DNA of 64,000 nucleotides, taken from contig CAJPFN010000019.1 of the NCBI GenBank assembly GCA_905339215.1, positions 1-64,000 of the forward strand, given 5' to 3'. A program made the position numbers and the translations under genes. This document shows positions 1 to 7,578 of the stretch, in pieces (position 1 is the stretch's first letter; every line of letters begins with the position of its first letter). The notes under the pieces are model-generated. The model ran no database searches. It saw only the letters and a program-made list of their open reading frames with translations, and was not told where the DNA came from. Source of the stretch: Rhizobiaceae bacterium (GTDB lineage Bacteria > Pseudomonadota > Alphaproteobacteria > Rhizobiales > Rhizobiaceae).

Positions 1-195
1 CAGCGCGGCGCCGGCATCGCCATGCTGCCCGACTACATCATCGAGAAGGACTCGCCGCTGGTGCAGTTGCTGCCGGAGACGGAGGTGCCGTCCTTCGACA
101 CCTATTTCTGCTATGCCGACACGATGAAGAACCAGGCGAAGCTGCAGGTCTTCCGCGATTTCGTCATCGCCAAGGCGCGAAGCTGGTCCTACTAG
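1..195 (+). CDS. LysR-family transcriptional regulator, C-terminal fragment (cut by window edge)
   Basis: The last 64 residues of a protein are visible, reading in frame from base 1 to a TAG stop. The segment GAGIAMLPDYI and the closing helix (FRDFVIAKARSWSY) are what is seen at the end of the effector-binding domain of LysR-type regulators, where a 'G-x-G-I-A-x-L-P' turn precedes the final strand and helix. The DNA-binding half lies outside the window, so the target cannot be guessed. It is tail to tail with the membrane methyltransferase-like gene that follows on the other strand. The family call is fairly safe; nothing more specific is possible. Confidence 0.8.
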   Translation, partial: QRGAGIAMLPDYIIEKDSPLVQLLPETEVPSFDTYFCYADTMKNQAKLQVFRDFVIAKARSWSY

Positions 196-222
196 AGCGA
201 TTCAGCTTTGGCAGGAAACGCT

Positions 223-714
223 CTAACCCCGCCACGGCGTCGCCCTCGGCAGCCATCCCGGGACGTTGCGCCTGTAGTCCTCGTACGAGGCGCCATATCG
301 GCGGGCGAGCGTCGGCTCTTCGTAGAACCGCACGAACGCAACCATCGCGGCCGTCACCAAGGCGGCATAGACAGCCAGTGCGGCCGAACCGAACAGCAGG
401 ACCTGGCCAAGGACGATGGCGATCACGGCGAGGTACATCGGATTGCGGACAAAGCGGTAGACGCCGCCGACGACCAGCGTTTGCGTCGGCGCGACCGGGG
501 CGGGCGTCCCTGCGCCGTCCAGCGCGAACCGGGCGAAGGCGTGCAGCAGGACGGCGATCCCGGCGAGGGTCGCGAGTGTGCCGAGGACCAGCGGGAGGGG
601 CGAACGCGTCAGGCCCTCCCACCCGGTGAGCCACCACGGAAGCAGGCCTGCGACGACGCACGGTGCCGCAGCGAAGAAGACGACGCTCCCGGCGATCGCG
701 GACCGATGTCGCAT
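223..714 (-). CDS. Isoprenylcysteine carboxyl methyltransferase (ICMT/PEMT)-family membrane protein
   Basis: A 163-residue integral membrane protein with about four hydrophobic segments. The C-terminal part carries the family signature: GGVYRFVRNPMYLAV followed by a hydrophobic stretch and then EEPTLARRYGASYEDYRRNVPGW. In this family that region binds S-adenosylmethionine, and the E-E and Y-x-x-Y motifs are conserved. The substrate in bacteria is usually unknown, so it is an S- or N-methyltransferase only by family. I chose the ATG at 714 and not the one at 750 because an AGGGAGG ribosome site lies 8 bases before it. No functional partner is adjacent. Confidence 0.8.
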   Translation of the reverse strand: MRHRSAIAGSVVFFAAAPCVVAGLLPWWLTGWEGLTRSPLPLVLGTLATLAGIAVLLHAFARFALDGAGTPAPVAPTQTLVVGGVYRFVRNPMYLAVIAIVLGQVLLFGSAALAVYAALVTAAMVAFVRFYEEPTLARRYGASYEDYRRNVPGWLPRATPWRG

Positions 715-910
715 TCCGTTCACCTCCCTTGCGGAAAGCCGCCGATGCACGCGGATTGATCACCTCTGCCCAGGCAAGTGGCGAATCGCCGGGGATTCCG
801 CTGGTCTACCTGTCGGACAAACGGACTAGACCACAGGTCGCGTCTTTTTGCATGGGTGCCTTGCAATGTACGTGCTTGTTTATTGAGCAAATGACGCACA
901 TATAACGATC

Positions 911-1034
911 ATCTCCTGGGCGCATTTCTCCTCCCATTGGCGCCCGGTGAGTGTTCCCCTCTGGAGGTTCAGCCTTTACAGGCACTTCCAACCAAACTTA
1001 GCCGGATCTTCTTGATCCGGCTTTTTTGTTTTTT
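911..1034 (+). ncRNA. Candidate alpha-r14-family trans-acting sRNA with anti-Shine-Dalgarno loop
   Basis: An intergenic segment with no good ORF that looks like a free-standing sRNA gene. A TATAAC box at 901-906 precedes a predicted start near 911. A hairpin GGGCGC...GCGCCC (918-944) presents CTCCTCCC in its loop, a perfect anti-Shine-Dalgarno stretch. A second small stem follows at 973-984 (GCCTTTACAGGC), then a classic intrinsic terminator at 1001-1027. The distance from start to terminator is about 117 nt. The alpha-r14 family of Rhizobiales is known to be 115-125 nt long with CCUCCUCCC-type loops. The match is by size, order of stems and loop motif, not by alignment. Confidence 0.6.
1001..1034 (+). 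terminator. Rho-independent terminator of the candidate sRNA
   Basis: Perfect 8-bp stem GCCGGATC (1001-1008) / GATCCGGC (1014-1021), 5-base loop TTCTT, followed by TTTTTTGTTTTTT. There is no protein gene on the plus strand just upstream, which is why it is read as the 3' end of an sRNA. Confidence 0.88.
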
Positions 1035-1264
1035 ACACCCGGCGGAAACGCCTCGAACGGAATGCTTTCCTTCGCCAACCGGGTTTGCGGGTGGGAAAGA
1101 AAACAAAAATCCTGCAAACGATTGCGGCTACCTTTTGCCGTCGAGGCGAACGCCCTAAGGTGGCGCCCGGGCGCGGCGGTGGACCCCGGTGCGGTGGGGG
1201 CATTGCAGCCGGGGTCCTGCTCAGAGGCATCCGCCGCGTCCACCCGGTCGACGGACAGGCGGCA
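1035..1264. other. Intergenic stretch, nothing recognised
   Basis: About 230 bases between the sRNA terminator and the end of msrP. Long ORFs cross it on both strands but they are overlaps of msrP in wrong frames. No tRNA, repeat or clear terminator for msrP was seen. Confidence 0.5.
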
Positions 1265-2227
1265 TCACATGAAGAGGCTGGACGGGTCCAAGCCCTCGTA
1301 AAGATGCGCGACTTGCGCGCCGTAGCCGTTGAAGATCCGCGTCGGGATCGTCTCGCCGGTGTGGAGCACGCGCTCCCGCGCCTGGCTCCAGCGCGGATGC
1401 GGCACGTCAGGATTGACGTTCGCCCAGAAGCCGTACTCGCTCGGCTGGATCGCTTCCCACAGCCCGACCGGTCGCTCGGCGACGAAATCGATGCGGCGGA
1501 TCGACTTGATCGACTTGAAGCCGTACTTCCATGGCAAAGCCAGCCTGATCGGCGCACCGAACTGCTTGAGCAGCGGCTTGTCGTAGGCCCCGGTGACGAG
1601 GAAGGCGAGCTCGTTCGCGGCTTCCGCCATCGTCACCCCTTCGACATATGGCCACGGGTACAGGAAGCTGTTCTGCCCCGGCGCCATGGACGGATCGAGG
1701 AAGGTCTCGAAACGGATGAACTTCGCGTCCGAAAGCGGCCTGGCGAACTCGACCAGGCTGGCGAGCGGAAACCCCGACCACGGGATCGTCATCGACCAGG
1801 CCTCGACGCAGCGGTGGCGGTAGAGGCGCGTCTCGAGCGGGAAGCGGCGCACCAGCTCGTCGAACTCGATGGTCAGCGGCTTCTCGACCAGCCCGCCGAT
1901 CTCGATCGGCCAGGGCCTGACGACCAGGGACTGGGCGGCCGTGGCGATATACTTGTCCGTGCCGTATTCGTAGAAGTTGTTGTAGTTGGCGTTGATGTTC
2001 TCCGGCGTGATGCCGTTGTCGACGCCGTAGGCGTCGTTCTTCCTCGCCGGATAGAGGTCCGCGGTGGGGTCCGCTTCCGCGCCACGGGCACGGCCCGGCG
2101 CGACCGCCGCGGCCATCGCGCCGATGCCCATCGCGGCGAGCAGCGCGCGGCGGTTGAGGAACGCGTACTCGGGCGTCGCGAAGCTCTCCGCGATCTCCCA
2201 GGATCTGCGGCGGTGAACATTCACCAT
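1265..2227 (-). CDS. msrP: Protein-methionine-sulfoxide reductase, molybdopterin catalytic subunit MsrP
   Basis: A 320-residue periplasmic molybdoenzyme of the sulfite-oxidase fold that reduces methionine sulfoxide in oxidised envelope proteins. A Tat signal is visible: Arg26-Arg27 in LNRRALLAAMGIG followed by an Ala-rich stretch ending near ARGA. Cys140 in LYRHRCVEAWSMTIPW is the expected molybdenum ligand, followed by the family stretch SGFPLASLV. Later blocks LALPWKYGFKSIKSI and EYGFWANVNP are also typical. I start at 2227 because GGAGGA lies 6 bases upstream; an upstream in-frame ATG at 2281 has no such support. The haem membrane partner MsrQ, normally next to msrP, is not encoded on either side. 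Confidence 0.93.
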   Translation of the reverse strand: MVNVHRRRSWEIAESFATPEYAFLNRRALLAAMGIGAMAAAVAPGRARGAEADPTADLYPARKNDAYGVDNGITPENINANYNNFYEYGTDKYIATAAQSLVVRPWPIEIGGLVEKPLTIEFDELVRRFPLETRLYRHRCVEAWSMTIPWSGFPLASLVEFARPLSDAKFIRFETFLDPSMAPGQNSFLYPWPYVEGVTMAEAANELAFLVTGAYDKPLLKQFGAPIRLALPWKYGFKSIKSIRRIDFVAERPVGLWEAIQPSEYGFWANVNPDVPHPRWSQARERVLHTGETIPTRIFNGYGAQVAHLYEGLDPSSLFM

Positions 2228-2340
2228 GGCTGGTCCTCCGGTCGGTGACATCGGCGCCGCAAGAAGTCCTTCCTGCAGCATCTCTACCCGGTTTTACGCA
2301 TGCCGGGAGGCCAATGTTTCACGGTCGCGGAAATGTTACC

Positions 2341-4392
2341 TCATGCCGCCTTCCCATGGGCGTTCAGCACTTCGTCGGCGATGCGGCCCGTCAGTTCCGC
2401 CATATGGTCGAAGGTTGCGACGTAGGTGGCGACGCCCGCCGTCGCCGAACGCAGCTCGACGATCAGGTCGCCGATCTCGGCCTGCGGCATGGTCGCCTCG
2501 ACGACGTCCCAGCCCGGCCAGCCCGGACGGGCGTCGTAACCGAGGATCTGCCCGCGCCGCTGCGGCACCAGGCCGGTGATCTTGGCGGTGGCGTCGGACG
2601 GGGTGAAGATCTGCACCTTCATGACCGGTTCGAGCAGGACCGGCGAACATGCCGCCATGCCTTCCTTCATCGCCAGCTTGGCGGCCATCTGGAACGCCAT
2701 GTCGGAGGAATCGACCGTGTGGTAGGAGCCGTCGGCGAGGTTCACCGCCACGTCGACGACAGGGAAGCCGAGCGGGCCGCTCTTGAGGAAATCGCGGGCG
2801 CCGGCTTCGACCGACGGAATGTATTGCTTGGGCACGACGCCGCCGGTGATCGTGTCGGTGAACTCGAAGCCGGAGCCGCGCGGCAGGGGCTTGATATCGA
2901 TGAGCACGTCGCCGAACTGGCCGTGGCCGCCCGACTGCTTCTTGTGACGGCCGCGCTGCGACACCGACTTGCGGATCGTCTCGCGGTACGGCACCGCCGG
3001 CGCATGGCTCTCGATCGGGATCTGGTTGCGGCCTTCCAGTCGCTCGATGATGACGCGCAGATGCATCTCGCCGTGGCCGGAAAGGACCGTCTCCGCCGAT
3101 TCCTGGTCGTGGCGGAAAGTGAGTGACGGGTCCTCCTCGCCCATGCGCTGCATGGCCGCGGAGAGCTTGACCTCGTCCTTGCGCTCCTTCGGCCTCAGCG
3201 CGATGGAGAAGACCGGCTGCGGCTTCTCGAACGCGACGAGCGCCGGCATGCCGCCCTTGGCTGACGTCAGCGTATCGCCGGTCGCGACGTGGTCGAGCTT
3301 GCCGAGCGCGACGGTGTCGCCGGTCTTGGCCCCTTGCACCTTCGTCTGCTCCTTGCCGAGCAGCCGGTAGAGGCCGGATACCTTTGCCGACGAGCCGTCG
3401 GAGAGCCACAGTTCGGCGCCGTCGGCGACCGACCCGGCGAGGATGCGCGCCACCGAAAGCTTGCCGCCGTGCGGCGTGTGAATCGTCTTGATCACCTGGG
3501 CGACCGCCGCCGTGCCGTCGGGCAGGCCGAGGCGTGCGCGGGTGACGGTGACGTCGGGGGCGTCGTGGCGGATCGCCTTCAGGAGCCGCATGACGCCGTT
3601 GGCCTTCTCGGCGGTGCCGATCAGCACGGGCGTGACCGATCCGCCGCGGAGGTCGGCTGCGAGGTCGTCGAACACCTCGTCGAGCGGCGGCTCGATCTCC
3701 TCGAGAAGCTGCTCCATGAGCAGGTCGTCATGGTCGGCCAGCGTCTCCAGCATCGAGAAGCGCGCCTCGATCTCGCGCGCCTTCTCGTCGCTCGGAATCT
3801 CGGTCACCTCGCTTTCCGCGTATTCGCGGTAGACATAGGCGCGCTCGAGGGCCAGGTCGATCGAACCGATGACGATGCCGTCCTTGCGCAGCGGGATCTG
3901 GCGCAGCAGCAGCGGGCTCGAACTCGCCGGCTGCAGCATCTTCAGCGCGTCGCGGACCGGTATCGTCGTCTTGTCGATCTTGTTGAGGAACAGGATGCGC
4001 GGCACGCCGAGTTCGTCGAGCCGGCGCATGATCAGCTGCAGCGCGGGGATCTTCTTCTCGTCGGCCTCGGCCACGACGACGGCGAGATCGCAGGCGGCGA
4101 GCACCGGTTCGGCCTCGAAGGCGAACTCGACGGAGCCCGGGCAGTCGACGAAGGTCAGGCTGTCGCCCATGAATTCTGTGGTGGCGATCGTCGCTTCGAC
4201 GCTCATGGCGTGATTGCGCGCTTCCGCCGAATGGTCGCCGACGGTGTTGCCGGACGAGACCGCATTCTGCCGCGGGATGGCGCCGGTCCTCGCCAGGATC
4301 GCTTCAAGAAGAGTGGTTTTTCCGCTTGCGAAGGGACCGACGATGGCGATGCATTTCGGTCCCGAAAGTCTGCCTCCGGCGCGTTTTCCCAT
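2341..4392 (-). CDS. Elongation factor G-like GTPase (EF-G paralogue)
   Basis: A 683-residue translational GTPase. The G domain shows a P-loop (GPFASGKTTLL, near residues 19-29), a G3 box DCPGSVEF and a G4 box NKID. Downstream come the EF-G domains II-V, including an RGRHKKQSGGHGQFGDV region (domain IV) and the QRRGQILGYD segment of domain V. It is not in a str operon (no rpsL, rpsG or tuf nearby), so it is the second, 'EF-G-like' type found in many alphaproteobacteria, whose exact job in translation is unsettled. The ATG at 4392 is preceded by GGAGGAGG; the longer reading to 4548 has no such site. It diverges from the MBL-caspase gene. Confidence 0.88.
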   Translation of the reverse strand: MGKRAGGRLSGPKCIAIVGPFASGKTTLLEAILARTGAIPRQNAVSSGNTVGDHSAEARNHAMSVEATIATTEFMGDSLTFVDCPGSVEFAFEAEPVLAACDLAVVVAEADEKKIPALQLIMRRLDELGVPRILFLNKIDKTTIPVRDALKMLQPASSSPLLLRQIPLRKDGIVIGSIDLALERAYVYREYAESEVTEIPSDEKAREIEARFSMLETLADHDDLLMEQLLEEIEPPLDEVFDDLAADLRGGSVTPVLIGTAEKANGVMRLLKAIRHDAPDVTVTRARLGLPDGTAAVAQVIKTIHTPHGGKLSVARILAGSVADGAELWLSDGSSAKVSGLYRLLGKEQTKVQGAKTGDTVALGKLDHVATGDTLTSAKGGMPALVAFEKPQPVFSIALRPKERKDEVKLSAAMQRMGEEDPSLTFRHDQESAETVLSGHGEMHLRVIIERLEGRNQIPIESHAPAVPYRETIRKSVSQRGRHKKQSGGHGQFGDVLIDIKPLPRGSGFEFTDTITGGVVPKQYIPSVEAGARDFLKSGPLGFPVVDVAVNLADGSYHTVDSSDMAFQMAAKLAMKEGMAACSPVLLEPVMKVQIFTPSDATAKITGLVPQRRGQILGYDARPGWPGWDVVEATMPQAEIGDLIVELRSATAGVATYVATFDHMAELTGRIADEVLNAHGKAA

Positions 4393-4602
4393 GGTTGGTC
4401 GACCTCCTCCTCGAGCGTGGCCACTGAGGCGGCGGCCGGCCTCTCCGGCCGTCGCAGGCAGATCGCTCTGCCATGCGTATCGAAACACGACACCGCGCCG
4501 AGGGCAAGTGTGCTGCCTGAGCCGTTTCGTCGCTGCAATGCACAACAATATAGGGAAGCACCACTGACCTTTCCTGTAACATAATCGTCAAGGACATAAG
4601 TA

Positions 4603-4608
4603 TATAAT
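4603..4608 (+). promoter_or_regulatory. Consensus -10 box (TATAAT) upstream of the MBL-caspase gene
   Basis: A perfect TATAAT in a short AT-rich stretch (about 4570-4625) inside the 256-base divergent gap. It sits about 40 bases before the GTG start at 4649, which also has a strong AAGGGAGG ribosome site at 4636-4643. No convincing -35 box was found at 16-18 bases. Confidence 0.5.
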
Positions 4609-4648
4609 GAGTTTATAGTTGATCGATCGGAGATAAGGGAGGTGTTCT

Positions 4649-7189
4649 GTGGAACTCCATTTTCTCGACGTCGGCGTCGAACAGTATGGCGACTGTATCC
4701 TGGTGCGCGATGACGATGTCTCGATCCTGATCGACGGCGCCCACAAGAACGACATCGACGGCTCGCCGGGGATCGCCGCGCTCCCCGACCAGATCCGCGC
4801 CGTGCTCGGCGTTGCGGCGGGGCCCGTGCCGATCTCGCTGCTGATCGTCACCCATTGCCACGGCGACCATATCGGCTGCCTTCCCGAAATGGTCGCGCGC
4901 GGCCTGATCGCGCCGAAGATGGCCCTGGTGGCCGACGAGAACGCCGGCTACGGCCTGCCGGCGAACTCCGACTTCTTCGACGCTCTGCCGTCCGACCAGG
5001 CGGAACTCGTCGCCGCACTCCAGGAAGAGCCTCTCGCGCCGTCGGCCTCGGATGCCGAGATCGCCCGATTCCTCACCGACTCGGCCAGCCAGCGGAAGCG
5101 CTATCTGGCGATGATCGAGACCCTCGAGGCGGCGGGAGCCGCCGTCGTCCGCTATCGCGGCCTCGCGCCTGAGATCGACGAGCTCGAACGCCTGTTCGAC
5201 GGCCTCGGCCTGCGCATCCTGGGGCCGAGCGACCGACAGATCGTCCTGTGCGCCGAGGCGCTGGCCGGCTTCAACGCTGACGCTGCGCGCGCCGCTGACG
5301 CGCTGCTCGCGGCCGATTCCAGCATCGTCTCGGCCTACCGCACCCTGACCCAGGGACACGGCGCCCGCGACTCCGTGCTGCCCGATTCCGTGCTCTCCTT
5401 CCTCGACCGCGAGGGTCCCGGCGCGGCGAAGAACAATCAGAGCATCGTTCTCTCCGTCGGCAAGGGCGCGAACCGCATGCTTCTCACCGGCGACATGCAG
5501 TTCGCCAAAGCCGAGGTCGACGGGCTGCAAGGGGAGATGGACAGGCTGCTGGCCGACGTTGCCGCGTCCGGGCCGTACTGCTTCGTCAAGATCCCGCACC
5601 ACGCCTCCTACAACGCCTTCGACGAGCCGATTCTGGCGGCCTTCGCCGCCACCAGGGCGTTCGGCATCTCGACGGGCCGCAAGGGCGAAGCCCATCCGAA
5701 CGTCAAGGTTTTGCGCATGCTGAAGAAGGCGGATCCGGCGCTGACCTGGGCACGGACCGACCGGAACGGGCGTTTCAAGGTAACGGCGTCGCGCGGCAAG
5801 GCGCGCATCGAGGTCTCGGCGGGCGAACTCAGCGATCCGCAGCCGAAGGCGCGCGACACGATGCCGGCCGAGGTGGCGGTGCAGCCGCCGGCGCCGCGGC
5901 CCGCGCCGCGGCCACCCGCGCCTGCGCGGCGGGAGCCCCCCACAGAGCCGGCGGCCGCAGCGCCGGCGCCGGCAGCGGCAGGGCGGGACGGCCTCTTCGT
6001 CGAAGTGACCGCGAGGATACCCGTGGGCGTGCCGAGCGTGACGATCCGCGTCGACATCGGCGGCGTATCGACCGAGGCGCCTCATGGCGGCGCGGCGCGT
6101 GCCGACGAGGAACGCCTGCAACTCGGCGCCGGGCGGCCGTTGGCGGGTCTCCTGTTTGCGACCCATGCGGCCGGGCTCCGGCGCAAGATCGGCGAGGCCG
6201 GCTACCAGACAGTGCGGCGCATGGTCGAGGAATCCGGCAACCGCCTGCTCGAGATCGGCGACCCGGACCAGGCTTTCGCGGATATCGGCAGGACGGGGCG
6301 CGACGCGCGCGGGATCGTGCTGCTCGGCGACTACGACGTGCTGCCGGCGCAGGTTTACGACGTTTTGCCGCCCGACCTTCGGCCGCGGGTAGCGACACGC
6401 AACGATCCCGACCAGTTCATCGTCTGGAGCGACCAGCGCTACGGCGACCTCGACGGCGACGGGCTGGGCGAGGTGCCGGTGTCGCGTGTTCCCGACTGCG
6501 CCAGCGCGGCCTTTGTCGCCCACGCGCTGGCGGCGGACTCGCATCGCCCGACGCTCGGCAAGTTCGGCTCGCGCAACGCCGCACGACCCTTCGCGGAAAA
6601 CGTCTTCCGCGGCATCGCCGGCAACGGGCAGCTCCTGGTCAGCGGCCCGCAGGCCTGGTCCGACATCGGCAACGGAGGCATTCCCTCCGGCGGCACCTAC
6701 TTCATGCTGCACGGATCGGACGTCGACGGCAGCCGGTTCTGGGGCGAGGACGAGGGTGGCTCGGTCGAGGCCGTCAACCTCGACAATCTCGGCGGCAGGC
6801 TGGCGGGAGCGGTGGCGCTGGCCGGCTGCTGCTGGGGCGCGCTGACGGTCGAGGAGATCGCGGCACGCGCCGCGAGCCACTGGGACGTGACGCCGCGCAC
6901 GCCGAAGACGTCGATTGCGCTGCGCATGCTCGAACTCGGCGCGCTTGCCTTCGTCGGCTGCACCGGCGCCCACTATTCGCCGCTGTCGCCGCCGTTCGGC
7001 TATTTCGGCGCGCCGATCCACGAGAGCTTCTGGCGCGCGGTCGCGTCCGGTGCGGCGCCGGCCCAGGCTTTGTTCGACGCCAAGAAGACCTATATCAGGG
7101 ACATGCCCCACGGCCTGCAGACGCCGGCCGAATGGGCGATCGAATACAAGGTGCTCCGGCAGTTCACCTGCCTCGGGTTGGGTTGGTAG
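4649..7189 (+). CDS. Fusion protein: metallo-beta-lactamase-fold hydrolase + caspase/gingipain-like peptidase domain
   Basis: An 846-residue protein with two distinct halves. Residues 1 to about 400 form an MBL-fold domain of the ComEC/Rec2-like type: HCHGDHIG at 69-76 is the metal motif, LLTGDMQF near 277-284 gives the Asp ligand, and PHHASYNAF near 316 the last His. A Pro/Ala-rich linker follows (about 410-448). The C-terminal half looks like a C25/caspase-fold protease: LLGDYDVLPA, WSDQRYGDLDGDG and EVPVSRVP are gingipain-like. A His-Gly (H688-G689 in FMLHGSD) and a Cys pair (C727/C728 in LAGCCWGA) form the expected dyad. No signal peptide. GTG start with AAGGGAGG. The small gene after it is probably co-transcribed. 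Both domains keep catalytic residues; targets are unknown. Confidence 0.75.
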   Translation: MELHFLDVGVEQYGDCILVRDDDVSILIDGAHKNDIDGSPGIAALPDQIRAVLGVAAGPVPISLLIVTHCHGDHIGCLPEMVARGLIAPKMALVADENAGYGLPANSDFFDALPSDQAELVAALQEEPLAPSASDAEIARFLTDSASQRKRYLAMIETLEAAGAAVVRYRGLAPEIDELERLFDGLGLRILGPSDRQIVLCAEALAGFNADAARAADALLAADSSIVSAYRTLTQGHGARDSVLPDSVLSFLDREGPGAAKNNQSIVLSVGKGANRMLLTGDMQFAKAEVDGLQGEMDRLLADVAASGPYCFVKIPHHASYNAFDEPILAAFAATRAFGISTGRKGEAHPNVKVLRMLKKADPALTWARTDRNGRFKVTASRGKARIEVSAGELSDPQPKARDTMPAEVAVQPPAPRPAPRPPAPARREPPTEPAAAAPAPAAAGRDGLFVEVTARIPVGVPSVTIRVDIGGVSTEAPHGGAARADEERLQLGAGRPLAGLLFATHAAGLRRKIGEAGYQTVRRMVEESGNRLLEIGDPDQAFADIGRTGRDARGIVLLGDYDVLPAQVYDVLPPDLRPRVATRNDPDQFIVWSDQRYGDLDGDGLGEVPVSRVPDCASAAFVAHALAADSHRPTLGKFGSRNAARPFAENVFRGIAGNGQLLVSGPQAWSDIGNGGIPSGGTYFMLHGSDVDGSRFWGEDEGGSVEAVNLDNLGGRLAGAVALAGCCWGALTVEEIAARAASHWDVTPRTPKTSIALRMLELGALAFVGCTGAHYSPLSPPFGYFGAPIHESFWRAVASGAAPAQALFDAKKTYIRDMPHGLQTPAEWAIEYKVLRQFTCLGLGW

Positions 7190-7227
7190 CGAGATTGTGG
7201 TAGTCTGAGCGAAACAGGATGATCCCC

Positions 7228-7545
7228 ATGCCCAAGAACGCCAAGCAGGTCGCGGAAGAGGCAATGCCGGGCTGGAAGGCCGTCGAGGAGCAGACTGGCG
7301 TCGATGCGCTGGCCGAGCATCACGTCGACGCAGCCGGTGTCGATCTCGACCGGCTGAAGAGGAAGTACTTCGGCGAGGCCGCGGGCGCGCGCGATTCCAC
7401 GCTCGGCGCCGCCGCACGGCGCGGACCGACCGAGGCCGAACAGTCCGAGCTCGTCATCATGGAGCGGACAGACGGACGCGACGCGTCGGGCGGCCGCAAG
7501 ACCGTGATCGTGCACGGCGAGAAGATCGTCGGAACGCAGGGCTGA
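7228..7545 (+). CDS. Small charged protein of unknown function, downstream partner of the MBL-caspase fusion
   Basis: A 105-residue soluble protein that I do not recognise. It is rich in charged residues, has no cysteine and no signal peptide or membrane segment. The N-terminal half looks helical (MPKNAKQVAEEAMPGWKAVE), the middle is low-complexity Gly/Ala/Arg, and the end is a short beta-like stretch (RKTVIVHGEKIVG). It starts 38 bases after the fusion gene on the same strand; AGGA 8 bases before the ATG at 7228 favours that start over 7219. The position suggests a substrate, inhibitor or adaptor of the protease, but this is inference from context only. Confidence 0.6.
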   Translation: MPKNAKQVAEEAMPGWKAVEEQTGVDALAEHHVDAAGVDLDRLKRKYFGEAAGARDSTLGAAARRGPTEAEQSELVIMERTDGRDASGGRKTVIVHGEKIVGTQG

Positions 7546-7578
7546 CCGGCGGCAACGCTGCGAGAAAAGCGGCCCGCG

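Noticed and set aside
164-763. Several overlapping ORFs in the 164-763 stretch
   Set aside because: Only the minus-strand frame 223-714 has a membrane-protein pattern with ICMT motifs; the others are shadows.
4613-7417. A 934-residue open frame on the minus strand opposite the MBL-caspase gene
   Set aside because: It is the antisense of a real gene in GC-rich DNA. Its protein is Arg/Ala/Gly-rich with no motif, while the plus strand carries HCHGDHIG and a consistent domain order.
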